Origin: Micrasema longulum | Lineage: Eukaryota > Arthropoda > Insecta > Trichoptera > Brachycentridae | Reading direction: 5' to 3' | Assembly: GCA_022494885.1 (NCBI GenBank) | Contig: JAGVSM010003692.1 | Span: 62,001 to 126,000, forward strand | DNA length: 64,000 nucleotides | Shown here: positions 21,781-32,582 of the stretch, piece by piece | How the letters are laid out: the number at the start of each line of letters is the position of its first letter | Position numbering within the stretch: the stretch's first letter is position 1 | Program-made: the position numbers and the translations under genes | Notes under the pieces: model-generated | The model's database searches: none | What the model saw: only the letters and a program-made list of their open reading frames with translations | What the model was told of the DNA's origin: nothing

Positions 21781-22702
21781 ATTTTTGCATACATATTTTG
21801 ACGTACATGAAAAGTTCGATAACAATGCAGTGCATTATGGACCATTGAGTGAGAATAGGGATATGATGTATTTATATACTGCAATGGATTTGTCCCTTTA
21901 TTCTACTCTGAACTGGAGTGTGAGGATCTGGCGGGAAAGTCTCTCTAAGAACTTAGCCGTATTTCTTTAATAAATAGTAAACAAATTAGGGATACGCCAT
22001 TCTGCCCATGTAACCTATTGATTTTTCTTATTTTTTCTTAAATTTAGCGAAGTATGGCTGACTTGGAACAAAGGATAACAAGAATAAAAATATCCCAAGA
22101 AAAGAGGGCAATAGCATTGTATTCTAACGACGTAATACGCACTTTGCATGTAAATAAAACTCTGTTAAATATTTCGCTAACACAAAAGAAACAGAATATT
22201 GAAGGAAAGAGTGCTTAAAGGTCTATCGTCTACAGAGCGGTGTCCTAGTCTCTCATTTGCCCGCAGTTCGGAGTGAGAGGAATGCCACGATGCCCGAGTC
22301 GACTACCAAATGCCAACCCTTAGCTTTGTTCAATTTTATTGGAAATCTTGACATTTCATAAAAGCGCGCTTTCGCACGGGTTACGAAAGGGGTTTTTATT
22401 GAATTGCTAAATATCACTAAAGACATGTGTAAGTTCTTTCATATCGACCATGAACGTACATTAATCACATTTTAAAAGCTCTCTGAAAACTTTGAAAAAA
22501 GATGAAATTTTGGCTAGATTTCTTAACGTTTTCAAAATAAAAAAGTAAAGTAAAAAAGAAAAAAACTAAAATGTTAAAAGCTTGTTGTGAAATGGATGAA
22601 ATAGACGAAAATTTAGTATCAAATAAAATGTTAAGAAAATATCAAATATAAACGGGTATATTGAGAAATAATAAAGGAAGAAAATAATCAATAGGTATCG
22701 AC
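21781..22702. other. mostly unassigned
   Basis: A GC-richer block at 22230-22390 matches nothing else here. Bases 21823-21860 contain CAATGCAGTGCATTATGGAC-CATT, which resembles the S1 SINE tail but is short. Confidence 0.35.
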
Positions 22703-22905
22703 AGGCGCCGTGGCGCAGTTGGTTAGACAGCCAACCGTGAAACTAGAGTCGCGGGTTTGATTCCCGCCAGTTGCAAGAAAAAAATCCAAAAAGTTTTTTT
22801 TCTGGTCTGGGGTGTGGTGTATTTTTCATTACCTCCTTCGATATCCCCTCTATCCCACCTGCTGAAAAGCCTCAAAATAGAGGCTTAGCGGGTTATTCCT
22901 TTTAA
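22703..22905 (+). mobile_element. tRNA-derived SINE family S2, copy 1
   Basis: GGCGCCGTGGCGCAGTTGGT (box A region), TAGACAGCCAACCGTGAAAC and GGGTTTGATTCCCGCC (box B) form the head. The body TCTGGTCTGGGGTGTGGTGT and a tail GAGGCTTAGCGGGTTATTCC follow. Copy 2 at 44296-44480 keeps the same order and tail. Confidence 0.85.
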
Positions 22906-22954
22906 AAAAAAAAGATTTATTGTGAAGGTAAAAGTGAGATTTGCATGTTAGTGT

Positions 22955-23015
22955 TATTGGTCTCTTAACGAAGAAACGGATACGTCTCGAAACCGGCCGG
23001 AAAAAAAGTCGGTAT
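22955..23015 (+). repeat. hammerhead-like module
   Basis: GGTCTCTTAACGAA, hairpin GAAACG-GATA-CGTCTC, GAAACCGGCCGG. The GAAAC side is intact and the 5' core is altered. Confidence 0.45.
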
Positions 23016-23194
23016 ACAAATGCTTACTGACATTGACTGTAATATGTTGTACTTTAATGACTTGTATAGTATATTCATCTTATTAAAGTAAGCTATTTTT
23101 TGTCAAAGAACTTATAAAATGTATGCAGTGAACTTTATTTACTGGATTTTATAGTATATTTATCAAATTAAAATAAATAATATTTAAACTTAAA

Positions 23195-23455
23195 TTCATT
23201 TCAAAAGAGAGGGAAAACATTTTTGAGAAGGATATATGGAAGTCTAAGCATTTACAGGGCTTACGACCTGTGATTGGCTGGTCTGAGTGGCCACTTTTCA
23301 CACTGTGTTGCATGCACTATTCTTCTTATGTTTAAACATCCTCATTCCCTCAACTCTTCCATCTGTTGACTTTTGTGAAGTAAAAGAGCTAATACCTTTA
23401 TCAGGTGGGTGAGATTTATCTGGCTAAACCGATTCACCTACTAGGTTTCTATATT
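23195..23455 (+). repeat. family A, long copy (subfamily with GAGAGGGAAAACATTTTT)
   Basis: TTCAAAAGAGAGGGAAAACA, then GAAGTCTAAGCATTTACAGG, GCTTACGACCTGTGATTGGC and GTGAGATTTATCTGGC to CACCTACTAGG. The variant start distinguishes it from the GATGAAGAACAT subfamily. Confidence 0.85.
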
Positions 23456-23960
23456 GTTCCTATATGTTCCTATATTGATTTTTTATTTATGTAAAACATT
23501 TTTTTTATTTCTCATTGAATACATTTTTGTATTTTTTTAGGTTAACCTTTTCTTTTATTTCTTTCTTATTTTATTTACATTTTTTAGATCTTAATTTGAA
23601 TAGGTACTTTTCTTATTTTTTTTTTCATTAGATATGAAGTGAAATTTTTGATTTACTTTGTTTTATTTTTTATCTTGTTTTGATAATTTATCAGCACACA
23701 CTATTTTTATATCTGTTTAATTTTTTTCTTAAATGTAAAATATATTCTAGTAAACAAATATCCTTTAAATTTAGTTGTATTATTTTACTCTATTTTCTTA
23801 CTTTAATAAAATATATATGTCCTTAAACTATTTTTATCTGTTCATTATTTTATTTAATTTTATGTTCATTATTTCATACGTATACAGTATTATATCTGTA
23901 CTCTTTTTATTTGATTATTAATTAAAACTAATGTCTGAGCCGATGACAAACTATTATTGA
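23456..23960. other. T-rich low-complexity sequence
   Basis: Extended TTTTATTT-type sequence without repeat or coding structure. Confidence 0.45.
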
Positions 23961-24006
23961 ATATAAAGTTTATATTTGAAGCACTAACTTTGTGGTTATT
24001 CATTAT

Positions 24007-24147
24007 AATAAAATAAATAAAACAACTATGTTTTTAACCACTAATTAGTTACGTAAACCTTGACAAAGAAGCTTGTTTGCTTTGAAATCGGTCGGTGAAA
24101 AATAAAAAAATAGTGGTTAAAAACAAAGTTGTTTTATTTATTTTATT
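24007..24147. mobile_element. fold-back element, family H (37-bp arms)
   Basis: The left arm 24007-24043 and right arm 24111-24147 are reverse complements with a single mismatch (AATAAAATAAATAAAACAAC is the outer part). The 67-base centre holds CCTTGACAAAGAAGC, TTGTTT, GCTTTGAAATCGGTCGG, a hammerhead-like order. A related minus-strand copy is at 31545-31700. Confidence 0.8.
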
Positions 24148-24264
24148 ATTATTGAATAGTTTATCGAGACAAATTATATTTTAATACTTTGTTTTCTTTA
24201 AAATGAATTCATATTGTAATGATGTGTATATTTTATTGAATAAAAAATTTATGAATAAAAAGGC

Positions 24265-24385
24265 AACGCCTGCCATATTTTATTCCGGTCTCAAAAATGT
24301 TTTTCCTCTCTGCTGCAATAAATTTATATCCAAGTAACTCTTTAGGGAGGACATCCAACCTGTCTACAAACATTTGGTGTCATAA
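24265..24385 (-). repeat. family A fragment
   Basis: GGCAACGCC, AAAAATGTTTTTCCTCTCTG, CTCTTTAGGGAGGACATCCA and CTGTCTACAAACATTTGG match the 5' quarter of the unit reversed. The central part is deleted. Confidence 0.8.
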
Positions 24386-24679
24386 AACGATTGAATTGTA
24401 TAAAATACATTTTATGTATTGAATTTTATAGTGTTAGTATATGAAATTTAATAATTAAGTACACAGATTACTGTTTTTTGTCAAAGAGCATGTAAACCTC
24501 AGAGTAAATACATTTATATACTCTAAGATGTAAACATATTTTGTTTACAAAACTTTATTGTATGAAACAGTTTTTTGACTAAAACCACGTACATTGAAAA
24601 GACATGTATTTTACTAAATGTTATTGTACCGACACATATAGCCTTCCTCTTTTTTTCATATTTTGAGAGATCCTAAGAT
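24386..24679. other. unassigned, AT-rich
   Basis: Nothing recognised. Confidence 0.35.
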
Positions 24680-24930
24680 CCGTGTTACAGAAAACTAGCT
24701 GTTCTCCTGAGATGATGAGGCCCAACTGTTCCTCTCTCTCTTGGGTGGTCTTCCAGGCGGACGTTGTCCAGATGAGATTTTATTGGCTGCAGTGGACACA
24801 AGACTGTTGCTGTTCATTCTATCCACATGGTCTCTCTAGTATCTTCTTCTGGATCAGCTTCATCGTACAATATCCTCTATTTTACACGCATCTCTAATTA
24901 TAGTATTACGGATTCGGTCTCGGAGCGTAT
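24680..24930 (-). pseudogene. non-LTR RT extreme C-terminus, fragment (LINE type 4)
   Basis: The minus strand reads LRDRIRNTIIRDACKIEDIV, then after frame damage RDHVDRMNSNSLVSTAANK and GQRPPGRPPKREREQL. This is the 'R.rirN..iRe.c.i.div.W...rR..WadHv.Rm ... gRPPkRW.e' end of a LINE family distinct from the others here. Confidence 0.75.
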
Positions 24931-25618
24931 TTTTTTCAGACCAGCCCTCACCGAAAACGATTAGGACTGGTCTGAAGGTCATAAAAAAGTCAATGAAATA
25001 TTGTTTTGACTTGAATATTACAACCAGAATTATCTTATTAAAAAAAAGAATACAATTCTATAAAAAAAGGTTTCAACTACAGTATTTCAATTTTTTTTTA
25101 AATGTATTACCGAAGGCATAATTTTAAGTAGAAATAAAGAAAAATGACACAAAAATAAATGTCATTTTAAATACTTGTATTTCTTTTCAAAAAAAGAAAC
25201 TTAAAATTTGGTTGCGGCCACTTTTATGTTCAATTTATTATCTTCAAATTATTGCAACAAATTTTTATTCAATACTTAGTTTTTATTGAGATCCCAGATA
25301 CCTAAGTTTAATCTAAATTTTAAATGGCGTAATCTGCCGGTCTAAAGGTAAATATATTTTAGTTACATAAAACTTTTGAGTATATTTTTTAACAGAAATA
25401 CGTTTAAAAATATTGTTTTGATTTTTTCATAATAGCGCGATTAAAAAAATAAATTGTTTTAAAATGGCAAAATCCTATGATATCCTCATTTTGCGTTCGT
25501 TTTACCAGACTACAGCCATAACACCTTCATTTCAGCAGTTTAGAGTAGCCCTTCAGTACAAACAGTATCAGCCCGCGCTTCTACCGCATAAATAAAAAAG
25601 TGTGTCCAAAACTTGTTA
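24931..25618. other. unassigned, AT-rich
   Basis: A small inverted pair CAGACCAG/CTGGTCTG lies at 24938-24977. Otherwise nothing recognised. Confidence 0.35.
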
Positions 25619-25660
25619 AATGTATTCCTCGGTACGGGATTTCCCAGTGAGGAATACATT
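25619..25660. repeat. hairpin, 12-bp perfect arms
   Basis: AATGTATTCCTC and GAGGAATACATT are separated by 18 bases. Solitary in the window. Confidence 0.8.
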
Positions 25661-26229
25661 ATAACCAAATAATATATATTTTTATTTATGAAATACTTAA
25701 TAAATAAAAATGGTACTTTCTACAAACTAAATTGCTCCCCATGGTCACTCAAGCGTCTAATTAAATACCCGGAATCATTTTAAGTAAACAAATTAATGAA
25801 GTTATTAACTTGAAGCGCCAGAAGAATTAGCGTGTAAAAGGAGGGGATCTTTATTAACAGTGTTTGTTAGGAAACTCTGTTCTATTTCAATCATAAAACA
25901 GTGTCAAGGGAAGTCGGTAGATCACGGAACAGAGATCAAAAGGAAAATTCACTCTTGGGAAAACAAATCGGAAAATTGATGAAAGATGCAGAAATTTCAA
26001 TCTCGATTCAAATGACAAAGAGAAAAACAGTACAGGATGTTTGTTAATTGTTTTTTTCGACTATTATTTATTATAATTTAATTTTTCTTCAATGTAGGCA
26101 TAATTTACACGCTTATTGAAAGTCAAAATATAAATGAACAAAACAACACAGAGAGATAGTCAGGTTTCAACAAAAAACTATACATTCCAAAAATAATTAA
26201 ATAAATTAACACAAATAAAATAATATTGT

Positions 26230-26815
26230 CATTTCCATATACTGCTATCTTCCGTGTACTCATTAAATCCATAATTGGCTTTATTACGAAGTAAATTCAA
26301 GTTTATAAAAATGTTGAATTTACTGTCCGTCATAATTAGGATATTGTCGGATATTCTACTGTAGAAGCGTACGCAGTGTCCCACAAATGATGTGCTTACC
26401 TTAATTTCGGGATAACCAATTTGTCTTTACTTCTAGTATTGTGATTATGATTGTCGCTATTTTTTTGAAAGAGGCATATATTTTTACGCTCATATATAAT
26501 ATTCTCATAAGTATGCTGACTATATACTGTCATAATATTTATTTCTTTAAAAATATTTCTTAACGAATCGCGAAAATGTAAGTTGTAAATGTCTCTTACC
26601 CCCCTTCTTTTGCAAAACAAAAACTGCGGAAATATCGGCAGCCCGACCCCACACTAAAACCCCATAAGACATAATAGTGTGAAAGTAGATGAAATAGACA
26701 ATTTTGGCTGTAGCTTCATCTGTTATTAGTCGGATCTTCCTGACGCCGTATGCTGCTTCGCTAAGTCTTGCCGCTAAAGCTTTTATATGAGGAACTCTAG
26801 TTGGAACTCAATAAA
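26230..26815 (-). pseudogene. jockey-like RT C-terminus, long fragment
   Basis: The minus-strand frame runs HIKALAARLSEAAYGVRKIR, TDEATAKIVYFIYFHTIMSY, GVLVWGRAADISAVFVLQKK and, after one frame step, LRNIFKEINIMTVYSQHTYE, HNHNTRSKDKLVIPKLR. A damaged end similar to the 'FK..l..fL....yYs..EyL' terminus follows. These are the typical 'YFayFhSimsYGi..WG.....i.viFilQKkaiR' and 'HnhNTR.k' blocks. It is the most complete RT tail of this class in the window. The palm domain is missing. Confidence 0.85.
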
Positions 26816-26869
26816 GTGACTAATAAAGGCCTGACCGCTGCTAGTTTCTGCACGTCCTATAGTTCACAC

Positions 26870-27212
26870 ATTACATACCACACACTTATGGCCCGCATGC
26901 GTCGGTAATATAATTTGTACTGCCAAAATAACCAAATTGACATTTTTCATGATACTCTCTCAAATTTTGCGAATAATCTCTTAGGAATAAATCTTAGTTA
27001 ATAAGTTCACGCATACAAATTTTTTATCATTGTATTGTATATTGTATAAGGAATTTAAAAAAATATGAAGAAAAAAAAACAACCGTAATTCTATCTGTTT
27101 TGTGTAATTCTAAAATTAAACGTATATGCACGTGAAATTGAATCGACGAATCTAGTTTATGTTTTCAAGTATGTATCTTTGTTGAATTGAATTACCTTAT
27201 GAAATAAAATAA
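26870..27212 (+). repeat. dispersed repeat family E, copy 2
   Basis: Colinear with 1455-1800. Shared blocks include TTTTTCATGATACTCTC, AAATTGAATCGACGAAT (copy 1: AAATTGTATCGACGAAT) and ATCTTTGTTGAATT. Confidence 0.75.
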
Positions 27213-27269
27213 AAATGAACTGTCGACGAACTACCTACATGATAAAGACGTTGAAGGCCGCGATTACGA

Positions 27270-27590
27270 TGGGAAGTTAAAGACGTCATACTTTCACAAT
27301 GATGGTAAGATCAATTTTCCCGAGTGATTACGAAGATATAATACCGACTCCCCACCTTCAAATTTTGGGTAGGTACATTGATATGTACCAAGGGGACGCG
27401 TACGCCACGGTACACATAACTGCGTACTAAAGTGACATACCTTCATTTTGACGTCATAGTTGAAGATAAATTTCACGAGCGATTGCGAAGATACACAACC
27501 GGCCCCTCCCCCCCTTTCAAGTTTTGAGGTAGGTACATCGGTATGCACCGATGGGTCTAGTACCTCACGCTACGTATATCTATTTATTGA
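27270..27590. repeat. diverged tandem duplication, unit about 155 bp
   Basis: Two successive units carry CGAGTGATTACGAAGATA / CGAGCGATTGCGAAGATA, CCCACCTTCAAATTTTGGGT / CCCCTTTCAAGTTTTGAGGT and GGTACATTGATATGTACC / GGTACATCGGTATGCACC. The minus-strand open frame is an artefact of this duplication. Confidence 0.75.
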
Positions 27591-28079
27591 AAGTGACAAA
27601 AATTTCGTTCTACGAGCGGTTTTTGCTTTAATTAAAATTTATTTAATTTTTAAATCATTCTGAGGTAGCCATTTCTTTTTTTCTTAACAGCTTATCTAAA
27701 ATACAAGAAAGAAATAAGCAAATTTTTAAGTCAAATTAAATTCTGACATAACAGTCAGTTTTGAATCCAAACAGCTAGATGCAGTGGCTAGACGCTAGCC
27801 CATTAACATATAAGAGCATCTATCCGTATAAATATTGGCATTTAATAATTATGACATAATTCTTAATAACTGTAATTGATTATTCTCGAATTGGGAAATG
27901 AATACAGAAATCCGGGAAAGGAATTCAAAAAACAAAACGGAGGAAATTCAGTTGACTCGGAGAGTAAAAAATATACGTTCTGTGGGTTGACTCGTCCACA
28001 TACTGTGTTTGCTTCCCGGGAATCTCTAACCCTATTAACCTAATCTACAAAGTTTTCTTATCCTTAAAAAGTTAGGCGT
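27591..28079. other. unassigned
   Basis: Nothing recognised. Confidence 0.35.
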
Positions 28080-28462
28080 GGCTGACTTTGACGAACATAT
28101 ATTTTAACATTGTTGTCTGTCACTTTCTCGCAAATGCTTCCCCGATACTGTGCAAAAAAGACAACTGCATGTCAAACTAATTATGCCCAACTAAAATCGA
28201 TAAAACTGACATTTTGCTGCCCCTTTTTTTGCCCCCTAAACTGAACCGATTTGGTTGTTTGTTTTTTTAAAGAGTATTAGAATTTATTTTCCTGAGTTGG
28301 TATTTTTTGTGTTTCTCAAAAATATTTATCAAATTTGTATACCGTGCGTCCAAAGACGGCAGATAAATCTGGTTACTTTTAAGGGTTTTTGCTCCAATAA
28401 AAACAAAAATAATCGAAAAAAAAGGTTGGGTACACGCCAATGGTAAATATCTACAGTGTGTA
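28080..28462 (-). repeat. dispersed repeat family C, copy 2
   Basis: The reverse orientation of 14990-15425. GTAGATATTTACCATTGGCG, ATCTGCCGTCTTTGGACGCA, AAATCGGTTCAGTTTAGG and GTATCGGGGAAGCATTTGCG occur in the same order. Confidence 0.8.
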
Positions 28463-28474
28463 AAAATTCAATTC

Positions 28475-28987
28475 TCTAGTGCCACAGTCCAGAGAGAAAA
28501 TACGGGACTACGTTTGTATGAAGAAAAGTAAGCAATTATTGAACCACACGTTAACTACTGTAGTAGAATTTTATTTTTATCAAACAAAGAAAACATAGAT
28601 AAACTTACTGTATTACAAAATAAAGCCTTTAGAATCATTTTGAAAAAAAACAGATACACGAGGGTAAAGTCGATGGTAAATGAAATGAAATTATTAACAT
28701 ATAAACAAAGAATATTTTACAATACAATGATATTTGTTCATAAAATTATAAACTAATAAAAAAACAGAATTTTGGAAAAAATTGATCGGAACCAGCATGA
28801 ACACGATCACAATACTAGAGAAAAGAACAAAATTAGACTTCCATTTAGGAAAAAGGCAAAGTCACAAAATTCAATTTTATTTAAAGCAATTAAAAAGTAT
28901 TACGAAATGGAAAAAAATATTTATGAAGAAAAAAACATATCAAAATTTAAAATAATGGTCAAGACATATGTGATAAACAATTTATAA
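28475..28987 (+). pseudogene. jockey-like RT C-terminus with natural 3' end
   Basis: Reading gives EPHVNYCSRILFLSNKENID, KLTVLQNKAFRIILKKNRYT, RVKSMVNEMKLLTYKQRIFY, NTMIFVHKI and, after a TAA-containing break, HDHNTREKNKIRLPFRKKAK, SQNSILFKAIKKYYEMEKNI and FKIMVKTYVINNL before a stop at 28985-28987. Related blocks are at 47095-47990 and 62600-62960, forming one family. The 29000-29080 AAATAAAAATAAAAA tail may be its 3' UTR. Confidence 0.82.
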
Positions 28988-29589
28988 ATTAAATATATTT
29001 GCAATGTTATTATTAGAACACACAAAACAATATGTATGATATGTGTGCCCTACTTTAAGATTTAAATAAAAATAAAAAGTCAGACCGCGTTTCTTCTTTC
29101 TACGGCTGACGATTCGTCGGCAGTTCAAGTCTGAACCGCGCGCAGGAGCTAGCAGCTGAAAAAAGTACATTATGGCAATTTGTGGATGCCAAATTCCCCA
29201 TCTTGGGAGCAGTTTATTTAAATATCAAAACAATTCAGTAAGAACTAGAAAAAATTGATACAAATGAAAATCCTCCTGTAGATCTATCCATATGAGGCAT
29301 TCACAGACTACTTGTCTGCTATTTGGGACAAGAACGGAGAAAAACCTTCGTTTCTTTGAATGTTAGAGATTTCCAATCTCATAGAGACATTACGGTTCTA
29401 GTAAAATGATCAAAAGAAGAAAGGACTTATCTTAGTAACGTACATTTTGCCTTCACTTCACTTAACTTCATTCTTCTCGAAATTCCCATGTTTTTTCCAC
29501 AATATTATATTACCGTGGGTGATTCTCAAGTTATGAGTCGTGAGTCCCAACACACATATCTGAATTCTTAAACTCCACTCTCTCAAATG
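28988..29589. other. unassigned
   Basis: After the probable retrotransposon 3' end nothing is recognised; small GC-richer stretch at 29085-29160. Confidence 0.35.
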
Positions 29590-30010
29590 AGGAACTTCAG
29601 CCCTACAGGAAATTGGATACAAAACATGTTTTCTTGGGCGGGGTAAAAATTAGAGCATTAAATTGTAGTGAAAAGTTTCTTGAAAATGTACGGAAAAAAA
29701 AAAATATATTTTGATAAAAACGCACTACTTTGAATGACGTCACTGGTTCATTTGAATCAACCTATGATCTGAGAGCTATGGAAGATTTCCGGTCTGCTTG
29801 TCGCTTCTGGACCAATGGGAAGAACTGAATGAGAATAAACGAAAATGAACCTCTGACGTTACACGCGGCGTTATTTTAGAAACACAAAACTTTAAAAAAT
29901 CATAGCGCTGATAATAATATATATAAAAATTTTAAAAAAAAAAATTGACTTAGTTTAATATTAACAAATATTTTTTTTTTTAAAACCACTGAACTTTCTC
30001 ATTCATTACT
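29590..30010 (+). mobile_element. MITE-like family B, copy
   Basis: Begins AATGAGGAACTTCAGCCCTA and ends GAACTTTCTCATT. It contains CACTACTTTGAATGACGTCA, GATTTCCGGTCTGCTTGTCG and GACGTTACACGCGGCG, the exact reverse set of the copy at 39055-39490. Confidence 0.85.
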
Positions 30011-30013
30011 CCG

Positions 30014-30064
30014 CATGTAATGGTGCAATAGGCACCGCATAAGTACACCAACCGCAGGGTATCT
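30014..30064 (-). repeat. SINE S1 tail fragment
   Basis: AATGGTGCAATAGGCACCGC, then AAGTACACCAACCGCAGGGT is the reverse of the S1 tail. Confidence 0.5.
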
Positions 30065-30236
30065 CAAACTTCAAAACATTGTACTACATTGTATAAAATA
30101 TTTAAATACAACACAATGTGCATATAATATAAAGTAAGTAGGTAGTTAAAAAAATCATTTGAACTATAAAATTGCAAATAAATATTAAAAACAGCTTCAC
30201 AAGGTACGAATATATTTGTTCTAAGGCTATATACAT

Positions 30237-30750
30237 ACGAGGGTAGGTTGAAAAGTAATGCACACATGCTTGTAGAACACGAACAAAAACAGATAACAGT
30301 AAGATAAGGCATAAAGTACATTAAATAACGCTTCTAAACCATATATTTATTTTTCAACGTAGTCACCGTTAAGCCTAACACATTTCTCCCAACGTGTAAC
30401 AAGTTATTTTATTCCATCACTGAAAAATTCTTCCGACTTTTCTCTATCTGGTAGGTGCTTCCACGTCATCGTCCGATGTGTAATGATTACGATCGAGGGC
30501 TTTCTTGAGTAGAGGAAAAAAATAAATTGCAAGGCGCAAAATCGGGGCAGTAAAGAGGGTGTGGAATTGATTAAAACTTTAGGTTTCACAGAGCTTTTCC
30601 AGTTGCACGCTAGGTGTGTGGACAAACGTTGTCATGTTGCAAGATTTTACTGTATCCTAATTGTTAAATAATGAAGCCGACACATTCCTTGGATTTTCCA
30701 ATATGATCTGCGATACGCCTTTGAGTGATTCGCCGGTCATTTTGAATCAA
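30237..30750 (-). mobile_element. internally deleted mariner element with one TIR
   Basis: A TIR-like end TACGAGGGTAGGTTGAAAAG lies at 30236-30255, typical of mariner ends after a TA. Minus strand 30750-30655 reads LIQNDRRITQRRIADHIGKS, KECVGFII and QLGYSKI, the second helix-turn-helix of mariner transposases. It continues directly with LQHDNVCPHT, IPHPLYCPDFAPCN and then FFSDGIK and TRWEKCVRLNGDYVEK. The first of these contains the second catalytic Asp, the next is the D34D region. About 140 residues, including the first catalytic Asp, are absent between GYSKI and LQHDN. The element cannot be active. The other end is replaced by a SINE at 30752. Confidence 0.85.
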
Positions 30751-30751
30751 A

Positions 30752-30900
30752 TTAAATGAACCGGGTTGTGGTCCCGTCGCTAGTGTCTTGGACTCACGGC
30801 TCCAAGGTCCGTGGTTTGAATCCCATTTTACCCCAACATAATTACCATTTTCTAACAGGGAGTTATCTACAACTCGATAAATCATAAGAACGTAAATATT
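30752..30900 (+). mobile_element. tRNA-derived SINE family S4, copy 1
   Basis: GGGTTGTGGTCCCGTCGCTA, GTGTCTTGGACTCACGG and CCGTGGTTTGAATCCC resemble boxes A and B. The tail has ACCCCAACATAATTACCATT, GAGTTATCTACAACTCG and AGAACGTAAATATTTCTT. Related copies at 48103-48290 and 60452-60510. Confidence 0.75.
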
Positions 30901-30929
30901 TCTTAAAAAAAAATAAAAAAATTCTCGAC

Positions 30930-31148
30930 GAGTTTCCGAAGAAGAGTGATGAAGAGAGATGCCATGGCTAAACTGAGTGTCTATGCCTTTATTGCTAAAC
31001 TATTTGTCTGTACCGCTGTTCTAATTTAATGTCGATATTTTCTGTCTTTAGCTTAAGTATTATTTTCAGTATTAATCAATTATTTTTTGTTCAAATAACA
31101 TGTATGTAAACTTTGCAAATCGGCTTAGGCCGTTAGTAAATAAATAAA
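30930..31148 (+). repeat. possible LINE 3' end
   Basis: GCAAATCGGCTTAGGCCGTT followed by AGTAAATAAATAAAT resembles retrotransposon 3' ends with short tandem tails. No coding part is attached. Confidence 0.3.
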
Positions 31149-31544
31149 TGGGTGATTAATTTTCAGCTCACGGCTGTTGTTTCGCTCTCACCCAATTTAT
31201 TACAATACAGTATTATGTGTTTCATTCAATATTTTATATAAAGTGTCTTTAATAAAATACTATTTTATCAAAAGTCTTTTGTTTTGTAATTTATTTGTAA
31301 CCATAAATAAAACCCCCGTTGTTTACTTTTAGAACGCCATACTAGCACCACTTTTGTCCCGAAAGGAACAAGGATATAATATAGTGATTATGTGATCCCG
31401 ATAAAAGCATGAGTCAGGTTAGAAAATTATCTTGTGAAATTCTACTGATATTTGTACGAATTCCGAGGATTGTTAAGTAAAAAGCTTAAAGCTCTAAAGA
31501 CGTACTGAATTTTATGATTTTATTACACTAAATATAAATTATTG

Positions 31545-31700
31545 TAAAATATATATTTGAAGCATCATCTTTGTGATTATTCAAAATATAATAAAAGTAA
31601 AAGCACTTCGTTTTTAACAACTTAATATTTATTTAATTTCTGATCGGTTTTGAAGGCGTATTCGCTTTCTTATCAAGGTACACTGTAGTAACGGGTATTA
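31545..31700 (-). repeat. family H copy with hammerhead-like order
   Basis: The minus strand reads ACCTTGATAAG, AAAGCG-AATA-CGCCTT, CAAAACCGATCAG, ATTAAATAAATATTAAG and TGAATAATCACAAAGATGAT. This is colinear with 24050-24150 and with the ACCACAAAGTTAATGC segments at 16500 and 21490. Confidence 0.6.
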
Positions 31701-31799
31701 TCCTGTTTTATAATATAAACAGTATCACAATGTTTTTATTTGAATTATATACATATATATAGTCCATGTTTTCGGTTCAACACAAATTGTAGTTAAAAC

Positions 31800-32060
31800 A
31801 AGGAAATTGAATATAAGAAATGTTTTTTTACACGCTGTAAAAAATAGAGCATTTAATTGTAGAGCGAAGTTTCTCGAAAACGTATGAAAATCTTGATAAA
31901 AAGACGTTTAAAAAAAACGAACCTCTGAAAAACACACCTTACAGCTGTTTAGAATAGCCAATCAATTATTATGTGTTTTGATATATTTCCGGCTTACGGA
32001 AAGCCATGATAAGCGTATTTACATACTTACGGGGTTTATTTTTAAAATGCCAGGACAACT
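31800..32060 (+). mobile_element. MITE-like family B, 3'-truncated copy
   Basis: TTACACGCTGTAAAAAATAG, GAGCATTTAATTGTAGAGCG and AAGTTTCTCGAAAACGTATG start the unit. ATGTGTTTTGATATATTTCC follows and GCCAGGACAACTCACC ends the match. Confidence 0.75.
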
Positions 32061-32179
32061 CACCGATAACTTATTTATTTTTATATTTTATGGGAACTAA
32101 GACCACCCAAAAACCTAAAAAGTTCCTAGTGTTATTAAGTACAAATATAATAAAGCAACTCAAGTGGTTTTGCTTTTAT

Positions 32180-32582
32180 CAGCGCATATAACTTGTTGCA
32201 AAGAGTCCAAAGACGATGTACAAAGTTGTCGCGGAGCCAAAAACGGCTTTCATACTTGGAAAGACTGGAAACTCTCGGTTTCATAACGCTGCGGGAACGG
32301 CGAAAAAGGGGAGACCTGATAGAAACATACAAGATACTCAACAGTTACTATAGGTGCCCAAATTTGGATCCCATGTTCAAGCTTAAACAAGATGCTCGTC
32401 TTCAAGGCCACAGACTCAGGCTGGAAAAAACGAGATTCAATCTAAATCCACGTAAGCATTTCCTGAGCAATAGGGTTGTTGATGGTTGGGATAAGCTCCC
32501 ACAAGAGCTGATCACAATGTGTTGTCTCAATGGGTTAAAAAATGGACTAGATATGTTTCGGAAAAGTGTGCCAACAGCATAA
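32180..32582 (+). pseudogene. CR1-type LINE RT C-terminus, fragment
   Basis: One open frame of 129 codons reads LQRVQRRCTKLSRSQKRLSY, ERLETLGFITLRERRKRGDL, IETYKILNSYYRCPNL, LKQDARLQGHRLRLEKTRFN and FLSNRVVDGWDKLPQELITM, ending LNGLKNGLDMF. This matches the 'le.vQrrfTk.i.....lsY.eRL..L.l.tLe.RR.rgDLi..yKil' and 'R...F..RvV..WN.LP..vv.a.sl..FK..LD' tail of the CR1/L2 group. It ends at a natural-looking stop (32580) without internal stops, so this copy is relatively young, but it has no palm domain and is 5'-truncated. Confidence 0.9.

Noticed and set aside
27294..27548. 84-codon ORF with an internal repeat
   Set aside because: Explained by the 155-bp tandem duplication.
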